Positions 52,762-64,000 of a stretch of DNA of 64,000 nucleotides are shown one piece after another. The stretch's first letter is position 1, and each line of letters starts with the position of its first letter. A model generated the notes under the pieces. The model searched no databases. It was not told the DNA's origin and worked only from the letters and a program-made list of their open reading frames with translations. A program made the position numbers and the translations under genes. Source of the stretch: Aegilops tauschii subsp. strangulata (taxonomy: Eukaryota > Streptophyta > Magnoliopsida > Poales > Poaceae); the NCBI RefSeq assembly GCF_002575655.3, contig NC_053041.3:118202318-118266317 (forward strand). Direction: 5' to 3'.

Positions 52762-55700
52762 TGTGACGCCCGGATAGTTAAGCTACAGTAATCCCACGTT
52801 AACGATGCCACGTCACCAGGATACTGTTGGTAAATCTCGCGTTAGTTCGAAACCGATTCAAATTCAAATTCAAAATCGAATCAAGCGGTAAAAGTTTACA
52901 AACATTAAAACTAAAATGTCCAAAATGTGTCAAATAAACCATGGATAATACTAGTGGGGAAACCACACTTTTATAAAATGTTTAAAGGCTCTAAAGTAAT
53001 TAAAACAGCAGCTATGTCAATTAATTAAATGCCTTTTAAAAATTATAATAATGCAAACTATTTTAATTAGGTGTCAAACTTTTTGGGGCAGTAGAATAAG
53101 TTATAACATTTATCTAGGAGTTGCATTTATATTTTATAAGACAAAAGTTAAAAAAATAAAATAGAAAAGAAATTAGATAAAGAAAAGAAAACAGAAAAAG
53201 AAAACAAAAGAACCCCTCTCCCTGGGCCGAATGGCCCAGCTAGCCACAGGCCGGCCCAGCTGCGGCCCAACCCCACTCCCCTTATCCACTCACCCCCCAG
53301 CCAAACCCTAACCCAAACCGAACCCCACCCACTCTCCCCGATCCCCTCTCTCTCTCGCTCACCCTCGATCCCCCTCTCCCTCCCCCGTTCTGGATCGGGA
53401 GCGGGCGCCCCCGACGCCACCCGTCGCCCGCCTCGCCGCCCCTCCTGGCCTCCTCGCCGCCGCCCCAGTCCGCCATCGCACTCCGCCGTCCAGATCGAAC
53501 CGCGCCCCGCCACCCCGACGTCGTTCCCCGCGGCGCCGCCCCCTGCTTGGGTCAGGTCGGGGCCGACCGCCGCTGCCTCGACCTCGACGCCAACCGCCGT
53601 GGCCGGACCCCGACGCCGCCGCCACCGGACCGCCTCGCCTCCTCACCTCTCCCTCGCTGGCTCCATCGAGCCTCGCGCCCCCGCCACCTGCGTCCATCCC
53701 CAACGCCGTCCGACTCCGTCAACGCCGTCGCCTCCTCGCCCTCGTGCCGGACTGCACCGTCCCCGCCTCTCCATCACCGGCTCCACCGAGCCTCGCCGCT
53801 CCCCATACCCCTGCAACGCCGGTGAGGGCCATGCCCTCCCCCCTCTCTATCTTGGCCGTGGGCACCGCCGCTCGACCGCGCTCACCATGTCGTGCCCGCG
53901 CCCCGTGCGTGCCCGCAACCGCCTCACAGCCGTGCGCGCCCGCAGCCCAGCGCGTCGTGGCTTGCCGCCGCGCCCGTGCCGCATCGGCCACGCCCGACGC
54001 GCGCACCCGCGCATCGCCTCCCTCCCCGGCGCGCTCACCGCGCCCTGCCGCTGCTCTGCCTCGCCCCGTCACCGCCCGCATGCGCCACCGCGGCGCCTCC
54101 CGCCTTCGGCCGCCGCACGCCCCGCCCCGCCGCACCTTGCTCGCCGACGGCGCGCCTTGGCCGCGGCCACGCCTCGGGCGTGTGCTCGCGAGCCCTGGCG
54201 GGTTCGTCCCGCCCCGCCACCCGTTACGCCCGCTCCGCCAGGCCCCTGTACCACTGACCAGTGGGTCCTCCCCCCTGTGTCAATGACAGATGGGGCCCAC
54301 GCCCTTGGAACGCAAAAAATATATAAAACAAATAATAAAATTAAATAAATTTAATTAATTAATCAACTAAATTAATTAAGTTAATTAATCCTAATTAACC
54401 TGTTAGTTTAATTAAACAGTAAATAGTTTAACTAAACCCTAATTAACCTAACAGAGTATGACACGTGGGTCCCACTGGACCCACGCGCAGTTTGACCCAG
54501 TCAACCCCTGTTGGCTGCTGACGTCAGCATGATGTCATGCTGATTTCATAATTCCAATTTCGAATTAAATTAAATAATTAATTAAATTTTAGAAATTAAT
54601 AAAATCTTTAGAAAATCATATCTTTTAATCCGTAACTCGGATTAAATTATTTTCAACATGAAAGTTGCTCAGAACGACGAGACGAATCCGAATACGCAGT
54701 CCGTTCGTCCGCCACGCGTCCCTAGCATAGTGAACCTGCAACATTTCACCACCGGTTCATCTGTCCGAAAACGTGAAACACCGGGGATATTTTCCCGGAT
54801 GTTTCCCCCCTTCACCGGTATCACCTCATACCGCGTTAGAACACGTCTAGCTCTGCCTGTTGTCCTGTTATGCACTTGCTTGCTATGTATTTACTGTTTC
54901 TCCCCCCTCTTCTCTTCGGTAGACCCCGTGACGATGCTGATGCCCCTGTGGTCGACTACGTCACTGACGACCCCTCCTTCTTGTCTGAGCAACCAGGCAA
55001 GCCCCCCCTTGATCACCAGATATCGCCTATTCTTCTCTATACTGCTTGCATTAGAGTAGTGTAGCATGTTACTGCTTTCGTTAATCCTATCCTGATGCAT
55101 AGCCTGTCATTGTTGCTACAGTTGTTACCCTTACCTGCTATCCTACTGCTTAGTATAGGATGCTAGTGTTCCATCAGTGGCCCTACACTCTTGTCCGTCC
55201 GCCATGCTATACTACCGGGCCGTGATCACTTCGGGAGGTGATCATGGGTATATACTATATACATTATATACATGACACATGTGGTGACTAAAGTCGGGTC
55301 GGCTCGTTGAGTACCCGCAAGTGATTCTGATGAGGGGGCTGAAAGGACAGGTGGCTCCACCCCGGTAGAGGTGGGCCTGGGTTCCTGACGGCCCCCGACT
55401 GTTACTTTGTGGCGGAGCGACAGGGCAGGTTGAGACCACCTAGGAGAGAGGTGGGCTTGGCCCTGGTCGGCGTTCGCGGATAAATAACACGCTTAATGAG
55501 TTCTTGGTATTTGATCTGAGTCTGGTCATTTGGTCTATACGCACTAACCATCTACGCGGGAGTAGTTATGGGTATCCCGGCGTCGTGGTATCAGCCGAAG
55601 CTCTTCTTGACGTCAGCGACTGAGTGGCGCGCGCCGCATTGGACCGTAAGCTCGCGCTTGTATTAAGGGGGCTAGGTCTGCTTCCGGCCGCGTACGCAAC

Positions 55701-56726
55701 GTGCAGGTGTGCATAGGGCGATGGGCCCAGACCCCTGCGCGCATAGGGTTAGACCGGCGTGCTGACCTCTCTGTTGAGCCTAGGTGGGGCTGCGACATGT
55801 TGATCTTACGAGGCCGGGCATGACCCAGAAAAGTGTGTCCGGCCAAATGGGATCGAGCGTGTTGGGTTATGTGGTGCACCCCTGCAGGGAAGTTTATCTA
55901 TTCGAATAGCCGTGTCCCTCGGTAAAAGGACGACCCGGAGTTGTACCTTGACCTTATGACAACTAGAACTGGATACTTAATAAAACACACCCTTCCAAGT
56001 GCCAGATATAACCCGGTGATCTCTCTCTAACAGGGCGACGAGGAGGGGATCGCCGGGTAGGATTATGCTATACGATGCTACTTGGAGGACTTCAATCTAC
56101 TCTCTTCTACATGCTGCAAGATGGAGATGGCCAGAAGCGTAGTCTTCGACAGGATTAGCTATCCCCCTCTTAGTCTGGCATTCTGCAGTTCAGTCCACTG
56201 ATATGGCCCTTTACACATATACCCATGCATATGTAGTGTAGCTCCTTGCTTGCGAGTACTTTGGATGAGTACTCACGGTTGCTTCTCTCCCTCTTTTCCC
56301 CCTTTCCTTTCTACCTGGTTGTCGCAACCAGATGCTGGAGTCCAGGAGCCAGACGCTACCGTCGACGACGACTCCTACGACACTGGAGGTGCCTACTACT
56401 ACGTGCAGCCCGCTGACGACAACCAGCAGTAGTTAGGAGGTCCCAGGCAGGAGGCCTTTCCTTTTCGATCGTTGCTACTTTTGTGCTAGCCTTCTTAAGG
56501 CAATCTTGTTTAACTTATGTCTGTACTCAGATATTGTTGCTTCCGCTGACTCGTCTATGATCGAGCACTTGTATTCGAGCCCTTGAGGCCCCTGGCTTGT
56601 ATTATGATGCTTGTATGACTTATTTATGTTGTAGAGTTGTGTTGTGATATCTTCCCGTGAGTCCCTGATCTTGATCGTACACATTTGCGTGCATGATTAG
56701 TGTACGGTCAAATCGGGGGCGTCACA
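52762..56726 (+). repeat. 5' LTR of the LARD-like element
   Basis: 3965 bp. It contains a very GC-rich part (about 53270-54300), an AT-rich part (54310-54660) and mixed sequence. The long open frames in the GC-rich part occur in several frames and on both strands, so I do not regard them as genes. Confidence 0.9.
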
Positions 56727-56729
56727 AGT

Positions 56730-56741
56730 TGGTATCAGAGC
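56730..56741 (+). other. Primer binding site, initiator Met-tRNA type
   Basis: TGGTATCAGAGC, three bases after the 5' LTR, complementary to the 3' end of plant initiator Met-tRNA. Confidence 0.9.
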
Positions 56742-59700
56742 CGACTGCCTATAGGAATCCCCCTTCCACACTCCTTGGCCGAAGTCGAGTCTAGACATTT
56801 CAAAAACTTTTACTAACATGGATGTGTGTCTTACGGGCCCACGTCGCCATTGGGTGGTATTAGGATCTTTTACTCCTTGCCTATACTCTGGGACTCTGAT
56901 CTCTCTTCTATTCGGGTTAAATGATTTTACTAAATCTAACATTAGGATCTCGTTATCACTTTCACCCGGAGAGCCCCTTATTACTGATGATCGTCTGTTG
57001 CACGTGAAGACCCTGAAGATACTCTCCACTGATAACCCGAGAACTTGTGTTCATCGCTTTTGCAATTCCCTTTCATCGATAAACTCCTATGGATAACCAC
57101 GTATACTCGCCATTCATACAATGTTTCCCAGATGATCTTGTTATTACAAGATACCCCGAAATTCTCTCTGTTGTTCCGAGAATCTTTTGAGCTTACTACC
57201 TTGCTGTTCATTGTCACCTGAATACCCCTACGGATAATCCTCGCACTTACCGAGTATCCGCTCATTCCCAGTTGATTCAAGTATTTCACAAAAGTGTTCA
57301 AAATATCATTCGATCTTCCGAAAATCTTCAGGAGCCTGTTGCTCTTGAAATTCTTGCTTGCTTGCATTATGATTAATCTTAAGTCTCGTAATCTTATTGG
57401 CATCTCTTGACATTATCATTTTGAGTCCGTTGATTCAATTTATTGCGATGCTCGCATTCCTCAGTCGAATCCTAGAATTCATCCTTCCGGCTCAGATGTC
57501 ATTTGAACAGGAGCTGGTTCTCGACTAATCAAATTACTGTCGATTGTACCCCTAAGCCTACTCAACTTATCCATCCTTGATCAGAGCGTAGCTTCTGACC
57601 CCCTGATTTGGAAATCGTAATACTTTTGCATTTGAACTAAGGGTTAGTCAGTTGTTTCTATAATCAGATCTCCTTGCATTCTTCTTCCTCTGGTTGAGTA
57701 CCGATGCTCACATCAGATCCCTTGTGGACCATCGGTTCCTTTGTTGGATTTTATCCGACAGTGTCCTTCATATTGAATAACCTTGTGAGCCTTTCCACGG
57801 GTATATAATGCCTTTGGTAAATTGTATCTTCTGCTTTGTCAACCATGCTCTACTTTTGAGCTTGTGTTATTTACTTCTGAACTTCGTGGTATATGTTCCT
57901 AAGATGCCCTGATGGGTTGAACCTATACCTTCCCTAAAAACCGTATGAACCCGAAGGTTTTCACAAGCCATACCCTTCTGGTATTTTACCAGATAATTTT
58001 CTACCATACAACTTCATCGAACGCGAGAAGTAAATGAAAGGTTATGCATTGGAGAAGTGGGAGTCGACCTTGAACTTTGCGTTCATGCCCATGGACACGA
58101 TGTAGATCTTATCATTAAAGCTTTTCTTAAATTAATTATTCCATTGGTATAAGTTCATCTTATATCTGGGATCTGGCCTTTTTCAATCGTGGTTCCGACC
58201 ATGTTCTCCTTTAAATACCATTTCTCGTGCAAGTTTAAGCACATGTCTTCTGCAGAGAAATACCCTAGTCCAACCTCTACTTTGATCTGTCGTCGAGCAT
58301 TACCCCCCTGGTATCTCGAGATTATAACAGAACAGCATAACTTATTATGAGTTCTCCATCACGTGCTACATTCTCATTGATTCCAATTTCCCACGGGCTC
58401 TGAGTTATTAATCACGCAAAAACACCGATAACTGAACCGAGTTCGCACTACGGTTCAACAACTCTTAGTAATCTTCTTTAAGTACGAGTTTGTACCCGAT
58501 CACGCCATTCCTAGCCTGTTTGGCTATATCATTATCTTGATGATTTTAACTGTGCTACCTGGACCTTCCCAGCGCACAAATTTTGGCAGTGAGCTAATCT
58601 TGCGTCGATCTCCCTCGTCATATCACTTCTCCTTGAATAGCAAACTGGATTTCGAGTTTGTGCCCTACCCGTGGTTCCAATAACCTTTCGCTTTCATCAT
58701 TCCTTTGACTTGATGTCATCGTCGATCAATTACATCTTCTTGAAAACCTCTCGACAAATTTGTCGTGATCATTGTCAACAATTTGATTTCTTCCAAGTTG
58801 TGTGTCGAAATTCAGGATGAGAAATACCATCCTTGCCCCTCGATGAATTGTGTTATCATCGACAACATTCTTGCCTCCCCTCAACACAAACTTGATCATG
58901 TTATGGAGCTCCTTGCTAACCAGCTTATATTATGTTCTACCTTGGAGTATTACCATATTTTATGTCAAGGATATTGTGAGAATTTCTCCACCTCTTGAGA
59001 ATTCTTGATATAGTAATACTTCTCGCCATCTCCAATTGTTTTCTGATCCCCGTGTTGTTTCTAACCGGAAAACCGACAATTGAACTATGATGTGCGACTT
59101 CAAAACTTCTAGCAACCCTATTGCTTTGAAGTTAATGGTCGATATTTCATTCTTAGACCATTGGTTATCGAATCACCGTTCTAACATTGATCATTCTACC
59201 TAAGCCCATATTCGGGTGCACCTTTCAACCAATGTTTAGTTGTGTATGTTTTCCTCGAGCATACCTCATTAAGTCATTCGATCTAGCTAATGTTATCTCC
59301 TTGTTCACATAGTTGTGGAAATCCATCTTTTGGAAATCTCAATGGATTGTCGCTGCGTCAATCAGTCACCTCCTCACCTCCCCTTGATTTAATGATGAAC
59401 CCTTGTTCGGGACTCGCTTCCATAGTTCATCTCCCAAGAATTTTCGATGTCGTTTAGACAATTTGTGTTGCACCTTTTCTTCTCAGGCATCCTGAGTCTG
59501 AGTTATCCTGACACCAATCAGATCTGACTCTCGGTCAGATATGATGGTTGGAACATATTTCCAAGAGTTATAACATTGGCCTATTTATGACCCGGTAAGG
59601 TGATGTCATTCCTAACACACCTGGCCGGAGGACCTATTGTTATAGTTTTCTTTTTGGCAAGGTTAGTCATTCTTCCGTAAGGAAATTGTAAGACTTATTC

Positions 59701-60902
59701 TATAAGTTGTTTCCGATGGATCCTTTGTATCCAAAGTCTGACCTTTGCTTGAAGACCATGCCAATGTTATCTCGAAGCATGTCTGTGGTACTCCGATTTT
59801 CAATAAGAGCATTTGAAGAACAATGCAAAATTTTCTTTGTCCATTATCCAAACACCGTTGTATGGGTGATGTCATGAAATTTCTCTCACCTTACCTAAAG
59901 AGTTTTCTACATTATATCCTGTCCTGGATATCATGCTCTGCTTGTCCTTGGGAAGGATACACCCTTGAAATATGTGTTTAAACACATTTTCCTTTCCATT
60001 CTTCTGTTTAATCTGATAATCATATTTTCCTTTCCAATGTTTGGTTTAACCTTTCTGGTGATCTATATGATATAAGCAGTAATATTCTCCTGCTTATGTA
60101 AACACCTCGGTGTACAATTCTGTTAGCAAGACCTTGTTACTATTGTTGATGACATCCCGGTAGCCACCGATGGACGAGAACTTTGCCTTATGGTCCGCCT
60201 CGTTTCAACGAGCAGGAAAATGGTTCTCTTCGCCCCTCGCCCTTGGTACCAACGTGTTGCCGACATAACTGACAGGGTACTCTCTGACATGCCTTGCTAT
60301 CATGACCGTGCAACATGTCACTGCTCCTATAAAAAAACCCCACATGGGGGCCCATAACCCACAGTTCCACAGGATCGAAAACTGACTCTCCTGTACACCG
60401 TGTTGTCAGAGTTATTCCTCGCTCTTGACTTTGTATGTAATTCATGGGCCACCTGCCTAGTGATCTATACTCGTATTAGATGCAATGCTTATGCACATTG
60501 CTCTAAACCCCTTCAACACTTTGTTTCAAGCAACGAACGATTGCCTATGCGCTTGAAAACTTCTATTTTTGTACCTTCTTACTTTGCTCTCGATAATTTC
60601 TTAAGTTGCAATTCGAGAGTTACTTTCCGCCACCTTCGCCGATGTTATCGACCAGACAGTCAATCTTACGGAGGTCCGTTCTCCCGGAATACCCACCCTT
60701 CATTCCTTCGTAAGTACGATGGAGTTCCCGAAGAAAGGACGACAACTTTATCATGATGACCAGAAACAGCAGAATGAAGACATCAATGTAATGGATCAAC
60801 CTCTTCGAGAAGAGCAACCAAGACCGAGGAGATTCGTTAGAATTTCGTAACCAGACCTTCCCCCCTTACTCCCCTCTTAAATCTCGGGACGAGATTTCTT
60901 GT
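56742..60902 (+). other. Non-coding interior of the LARD-like element
   Basis: Pyrimidine-leaning sequence without a long frame. The largest frames (57403-56981 minus, 140 codons; 60400-60756 plus, 118 codons) show no domain. Near the 3' end 60720-60850 encodes a short basic peptide that may be a relic of an ancestral polyprotein. Confidence 0.7.
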
Positions 60903-60915
60903 AGTGGAGGAGAAT
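60903..60915 (+). other. Polypurine tract
   Basis: AGTGGAGGAGAAT directly before the 3' LTR, preceded by ATCTCGGGACGAGATTTCTT, a palindromic motif commonly seen before the polypurine tract of grass gypsy elements. Confidence 0.8.
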
Positions 60916-63900
60916 TGTGACGCCCGGATAGTTAAGCTACAGTAATCTCACGTTAACGATGCCACGTCACCAAGATACTGTTGCTAAATCTCGCGTTAGT
61001 TCGAAACCGATTCAAATTCAAATTCAAAATCGAATCAAGCGGTAAAAGTTTACAAACATTAAAACTAAAATGTCCAAAATGTGTCAAATAAACCATGGAT
61101 AATACTAGTGGGGAAACGACACTTTTATAAAATGTTTAAAGGCTCTAAAGTAATTAAAACAGCAGCTTTGTCAATTAATTAAATGCCTTTTAAAAATACA
61201 ATAATGCAAACTATTTTAATTAGGTGTCAAACTTTTTGGGGCAGTAGAATAAGTTATAACATTTATCTAGGAGTTGCATTTATATTTTATAAAACAAAAG
61301 TTAAAAAAAATAAAAAAGAAATTAGATAAAGAAAAGAAAACAAAAGAACCCCCTCTCCCTGGGCCGAATGGCCCAGCTAGCCACAGGCCGGCCCAGCTGC
61401 GGCCCAACCCCACTCCCCTTATCCACTCACCCCCCCAGCCAAACCCTAACCCAAACCGAACCCCACCCACTCTCCCCGATCCCCTCTCTCTCTCTCGCTC
61501 CCCCTCGCTCCCCCTCGCCCTCCCCCGTTCTGGATCGGGAGCAGGCGCCCCCGACGCCACCCGTCGCCCGCCTCGCCGCCCCTCCTGGCCTCCTCGCCGC
61601 CGCCCCGGTCCGCCATCGCACTCCGCCGTCCAGATCGAACCGCGCCCCGCCACCCCGACGTCGTTCCCCGCGGCGCCGCCCCCTGCTTGGGTCAGGTCGG
61701 GGCCGACCGCCGCTGCCTTGACCTCGACGCCAACCGCCGTGGCCGGACCCCGACGCCGCCGCCACCGGACCGCCTCGCCTCCTCACCTCTCCCTCGCTGG
61801 CTCCATCGAGCCTCGCGCCCCCGCCACCTTCGTCCATCCCCAGCGCCGCCCGACTCCGTCAACGCCATCGCTTCCTCGCCCTCGTGCCGGACTGCACCGT
61901 CCCCGCCTCTCCATCACCGGCTCCACCGAGCCTCGCCGCTCCCCGTACCCCTGCAACGCCGGTGAGGGCCATGCCCTCCCCCCTCTCTATCTTGGCCGTG
62001 GGCACCGCCGCTCGACCGCGCTCACCATGTCGTCCCCGCGCCCCGTGCGTGCCCGCAACCGCCTCACAGCCGTGCGCGCCCGCAGCCCAGCGCGTCGTGG
62101 CTTGCCGCCCCGCCGTGGCCACGCCCTGGCCGCGCCCGTGCCGCATCGGCCACGCCCGACGCGCGCACCCGCGCATCGCCTCCCTCCCCAGCGCGCTCAC
62201 CGCGCCCTGCCGCTGCTCTGCCTCGCCCCGTCACCGCCCGCATGCGCCACCGCGGCGCCTCCCGCCTTCGGCCGCCGCTGGCCCCGCCCCGCCGCACCTT
62301 GCTCGCCGGCGGCGCGCCTTGGCCGCGGCCACGCCTCGGGCGTGTGCTCGCGAGCCCTGGCGGGTTCGTCCCGCCCCGCCACCCGTTACGCCCGCTCCGC
62401 CGGGCCCCTGTACCACTGACCAGTGGGTCCTCCCCCCTGTGTCAATGACAGATGGGGCCCACGCCCTTGGAACGCAAAAAAAATAAAATAGAAAAAATAA
62501 AACAAAAAATAAAATTAAATAAAATTAATTAATTAATTAAGTTAATTAATCCTAATTAACCTGTTAGTTTAATTAAACAGTAAATAGTTTAACTAAACCC
62601 TAATTAACCTAACAGAGTATGACACGTGGATCCCACTGGACCCACGCGTCAGTTTGACCCAGTCAACCCCTGTCGGCTGCTGACGTCAGCATGACGTCAT
62701 GCTGATTTCATAATTCCAATTTCGAATTAAATTAAATAATTAATTAAATTCCAGAAATTAATAAAATCTTTAGAAAATCATATCTTTTAATCCGTAACTC
62801 GGATTAAATTATTTTCAACATGAAAGTTGCTCAGAACGACGAGACGAATCGGAATACGCAGTCTGTTCGTCCGCCACGCGTCCCTAGCATAGTGAACCTG
62901 CAACATTTCACCTCCGGTTCATCTGTCCGAAAACGTGAAACACCGGGGATATTTTCCCGGATGTTTCCCCCCTTCACCGGTATCACCTCATACCGCGTTA
63001 GAACACGTCTAGCTGTGCCTGTTGTCCTGTTATGCACTTGCTTGATATGTATTTACTGTTACTCCCCCCTCTTCTCTTCGCTAGACCCCGTGATGATGCT
63101 GATGCCCCTGTGGTCGACTACGTCACTGACGACCCCTCCTTGTCTGAGCAACCAGGCAAGCCCCCACTTGATCACCAGATATCGCCTATTCTTCTCTATA
63201 CTCTAGATGTTTCCCCCCGGTAGAGGTGGGCCTGGGTTCCTGACGGCCCCCGACTGTTACTTTGTGGCGGAGCGACAGGGCAGGTTGAGACCACCTAGGA
63301 GAGAGGTGGGCTTGGCCCTGGTCGGCGTTCGCGGATAAATAACACGCTTAACGAGTTCTTGGTATTTGATCTGAGTCTGGCCATTTGGTCTATACGAACC
63401 AACCATCTACGCGGGAGTAGTTATGGGTATCCCGGTGTCGTGGTATCAGCCGGAGCTCTTCTTGACGTCAGCGACTGAGTGACGCGCGCCGCATTGGACC
63501 GTAAGCTCGCACTTGTATTAAGGGGGCTAGGTCTGCTTCCGGCCGCGTACGCAACGTGCAGGTGTGCATAGGGCGATGGGCCCAGACCCCTGCGCGCATA
63601 GGGTTAGACCGGCGTGCTGACGTCTCTGTTGAGCCTAGGTGGGGCTGCGACGTGTTGATCTTACGAGGCCGGGCATGACCCAGAAAAGTGTGTCCGGCCA
63701 AATGGGATCGAGCGTGTTGGGTTATGTGGTGCACCCCTGCAGGGAAGTTTATCTATTCGAATAGCCGTGTCCCTCGGTAAAAGGACGACCCGGAGTTGTA
63801 CCTTGACCTTATCACAACTAGAAGGGGATACTTAATAAAACACACCCTTCCAAGTGCCAGATATAACCCGGTGATCGCTCTCTAACAGGGCGATGAGGAG

Positions 63901-64000
63901 GGGATCTCCGGGTAGGATTATGCTATACGATGCTACTTGGAGGACTTCAATCTACTCTCTTCTACATGCTGCAAGATGGAGATGGCCAGAAGCGTAGTCT
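60916..64000 (+). repeat. 3' LTR of the LARD-like element (partial)
   Basis: Collinear with the 5' LTR up to the window end. Two clear differences stand out. At 63203-63218 a short sequence replaces about 315 bp present at 55044-55358 of the 5' LTR. About 24 bp near 62110-62135 (CCGTGGCCACGCCCTGG region) are absent from the 5' LTR. Confidence 0.9.

Larger units (their letters stand above)
52762..64000 (+). mobile_element. LARD-like LTR retrotransposon (cut by window end)
   Basis: A 3965 bp LTR (52762-56726) starts TGTGACGCCC and ends GGGCGTCACA, a perfect 10 bp inverted pair. TGGTATCAGAGC follows 3 bp later (56730-56741), matching the Met-initiator tRNA primer site. A purine tract (about 60903-60914) precedes the second LTR at 60916. 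The 4.2 kb interior has no frame over about 140 codons on either strand and no gag, protease, reverse transcriptase or integrase. Very long LTRs with a long non-coding interior define large retrotransposon derivatives such as barley Sukkula; the family name is uncertain. The first 290 bp of the two LTRs differ by about 5 substitutions. Confidence 0.9.

Noticed and set aside
56742..60902. Possible hidden gag-pol in the LARD-like interior
   Set aside because: I looked for reverse transcriptase, integrase and zinc-knuckle wording on both strands and found none; all frames are short.
61274..62419. 381-codon open frame in the 3' LTR
   Set aside because: It lies in a very GC-rich LTR part where many frames on both strands are open, and the matching 5' LTR copy is broken into shorter frames.

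Overview
This is nuclear DNA of a large grass genome, most likely a Triticeae cereal (wheat, Aegilops or barley). The signs are layers of nested transposable elements with intact target-site duplications (TSDs), LTRs over 4 kb long, several CACTA (En/Spm) elements with TTTAGTCCCGGTT-type subterminal hairpins, an Au-like SINE and a Stowaway-type MITE. I found no intact host gene, no tRNA or rRNA gene and no bacterial feature. Every confident coding region belongs to a transposon or is a decayed fragment.

Layout. 1-859 is an unclassified repeat with GGCAAGG/CCTTGCC palindromes. 860-5017 is a 4.16 kb solo LTR flanked by TAAAG. 5018-24.6 kb is a 5'-truncated CACTA copy on the + strand (CACTA-1): a broken TNP2-type transposase, a tandem-repeat block, an internal promoter-like block, an inverted repeat of an SNF2-helicase fragment, and a degraded second gene. 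It is split by a 9.1 kb gypsy-like LTR element (12583-21704, TSD TACGT, minus strand), which carries a decayed gag-protease, no pol, and a multi-exon antisense gene. 24.6-29562 is a second CACTA copy on the minus strand (CACTA-3), joined to the first in inverted orientation and ending in a clear CACTA terminus. It carries a small upstream gene with a predicted membrane segment.

29.6-37.1 kb is the least repeat-dense part. It holds a 525 bp retroposon with a 15 bp TSD, a duplicated unidentified segment, an RNase H-domain pseudogene, a weakly recognised pseudogene and a Stowaway MITE. 37126-48219 is a structurally complete 11.1 kb CACTA element (CACTA-2) with matching termini and TSD GCA. It encodes a long TNP2 transposase and a six-exon second gene ending in a Ulp1-like cysteine protease domain. 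Next come a retroposon-like unit, a 1.6 kb retroposon (11 bp TSD), an Au-like SINE (18 bp TSD) and about 1 kb of AT-rich DNA. From 52762 to the window end lies a LARD-like retrotransposon: a 3.97 kb 5' LTR, a Met-tRNA primer site, 4.2 kb of non-coding interior, a polypurine tract and a 3' LTR cut by the window edge.

How the parts relate. TNP2-type proteins act on CACTA termini, and second-gene proteins of this class are thought to bind subterminal repeats. In CACTA-1 and CACTA-2 a block of the same hairpin repeats plus a TATA box lies again between the two genes, which suggests a second promoter under the same control. By hand count of LTR differences, the gypsy-like element (about 4-5 percent) is older than the LARD-like element (about 1.7 percent over the first 290 bp). 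All family names come from memory of families, not from database searches.
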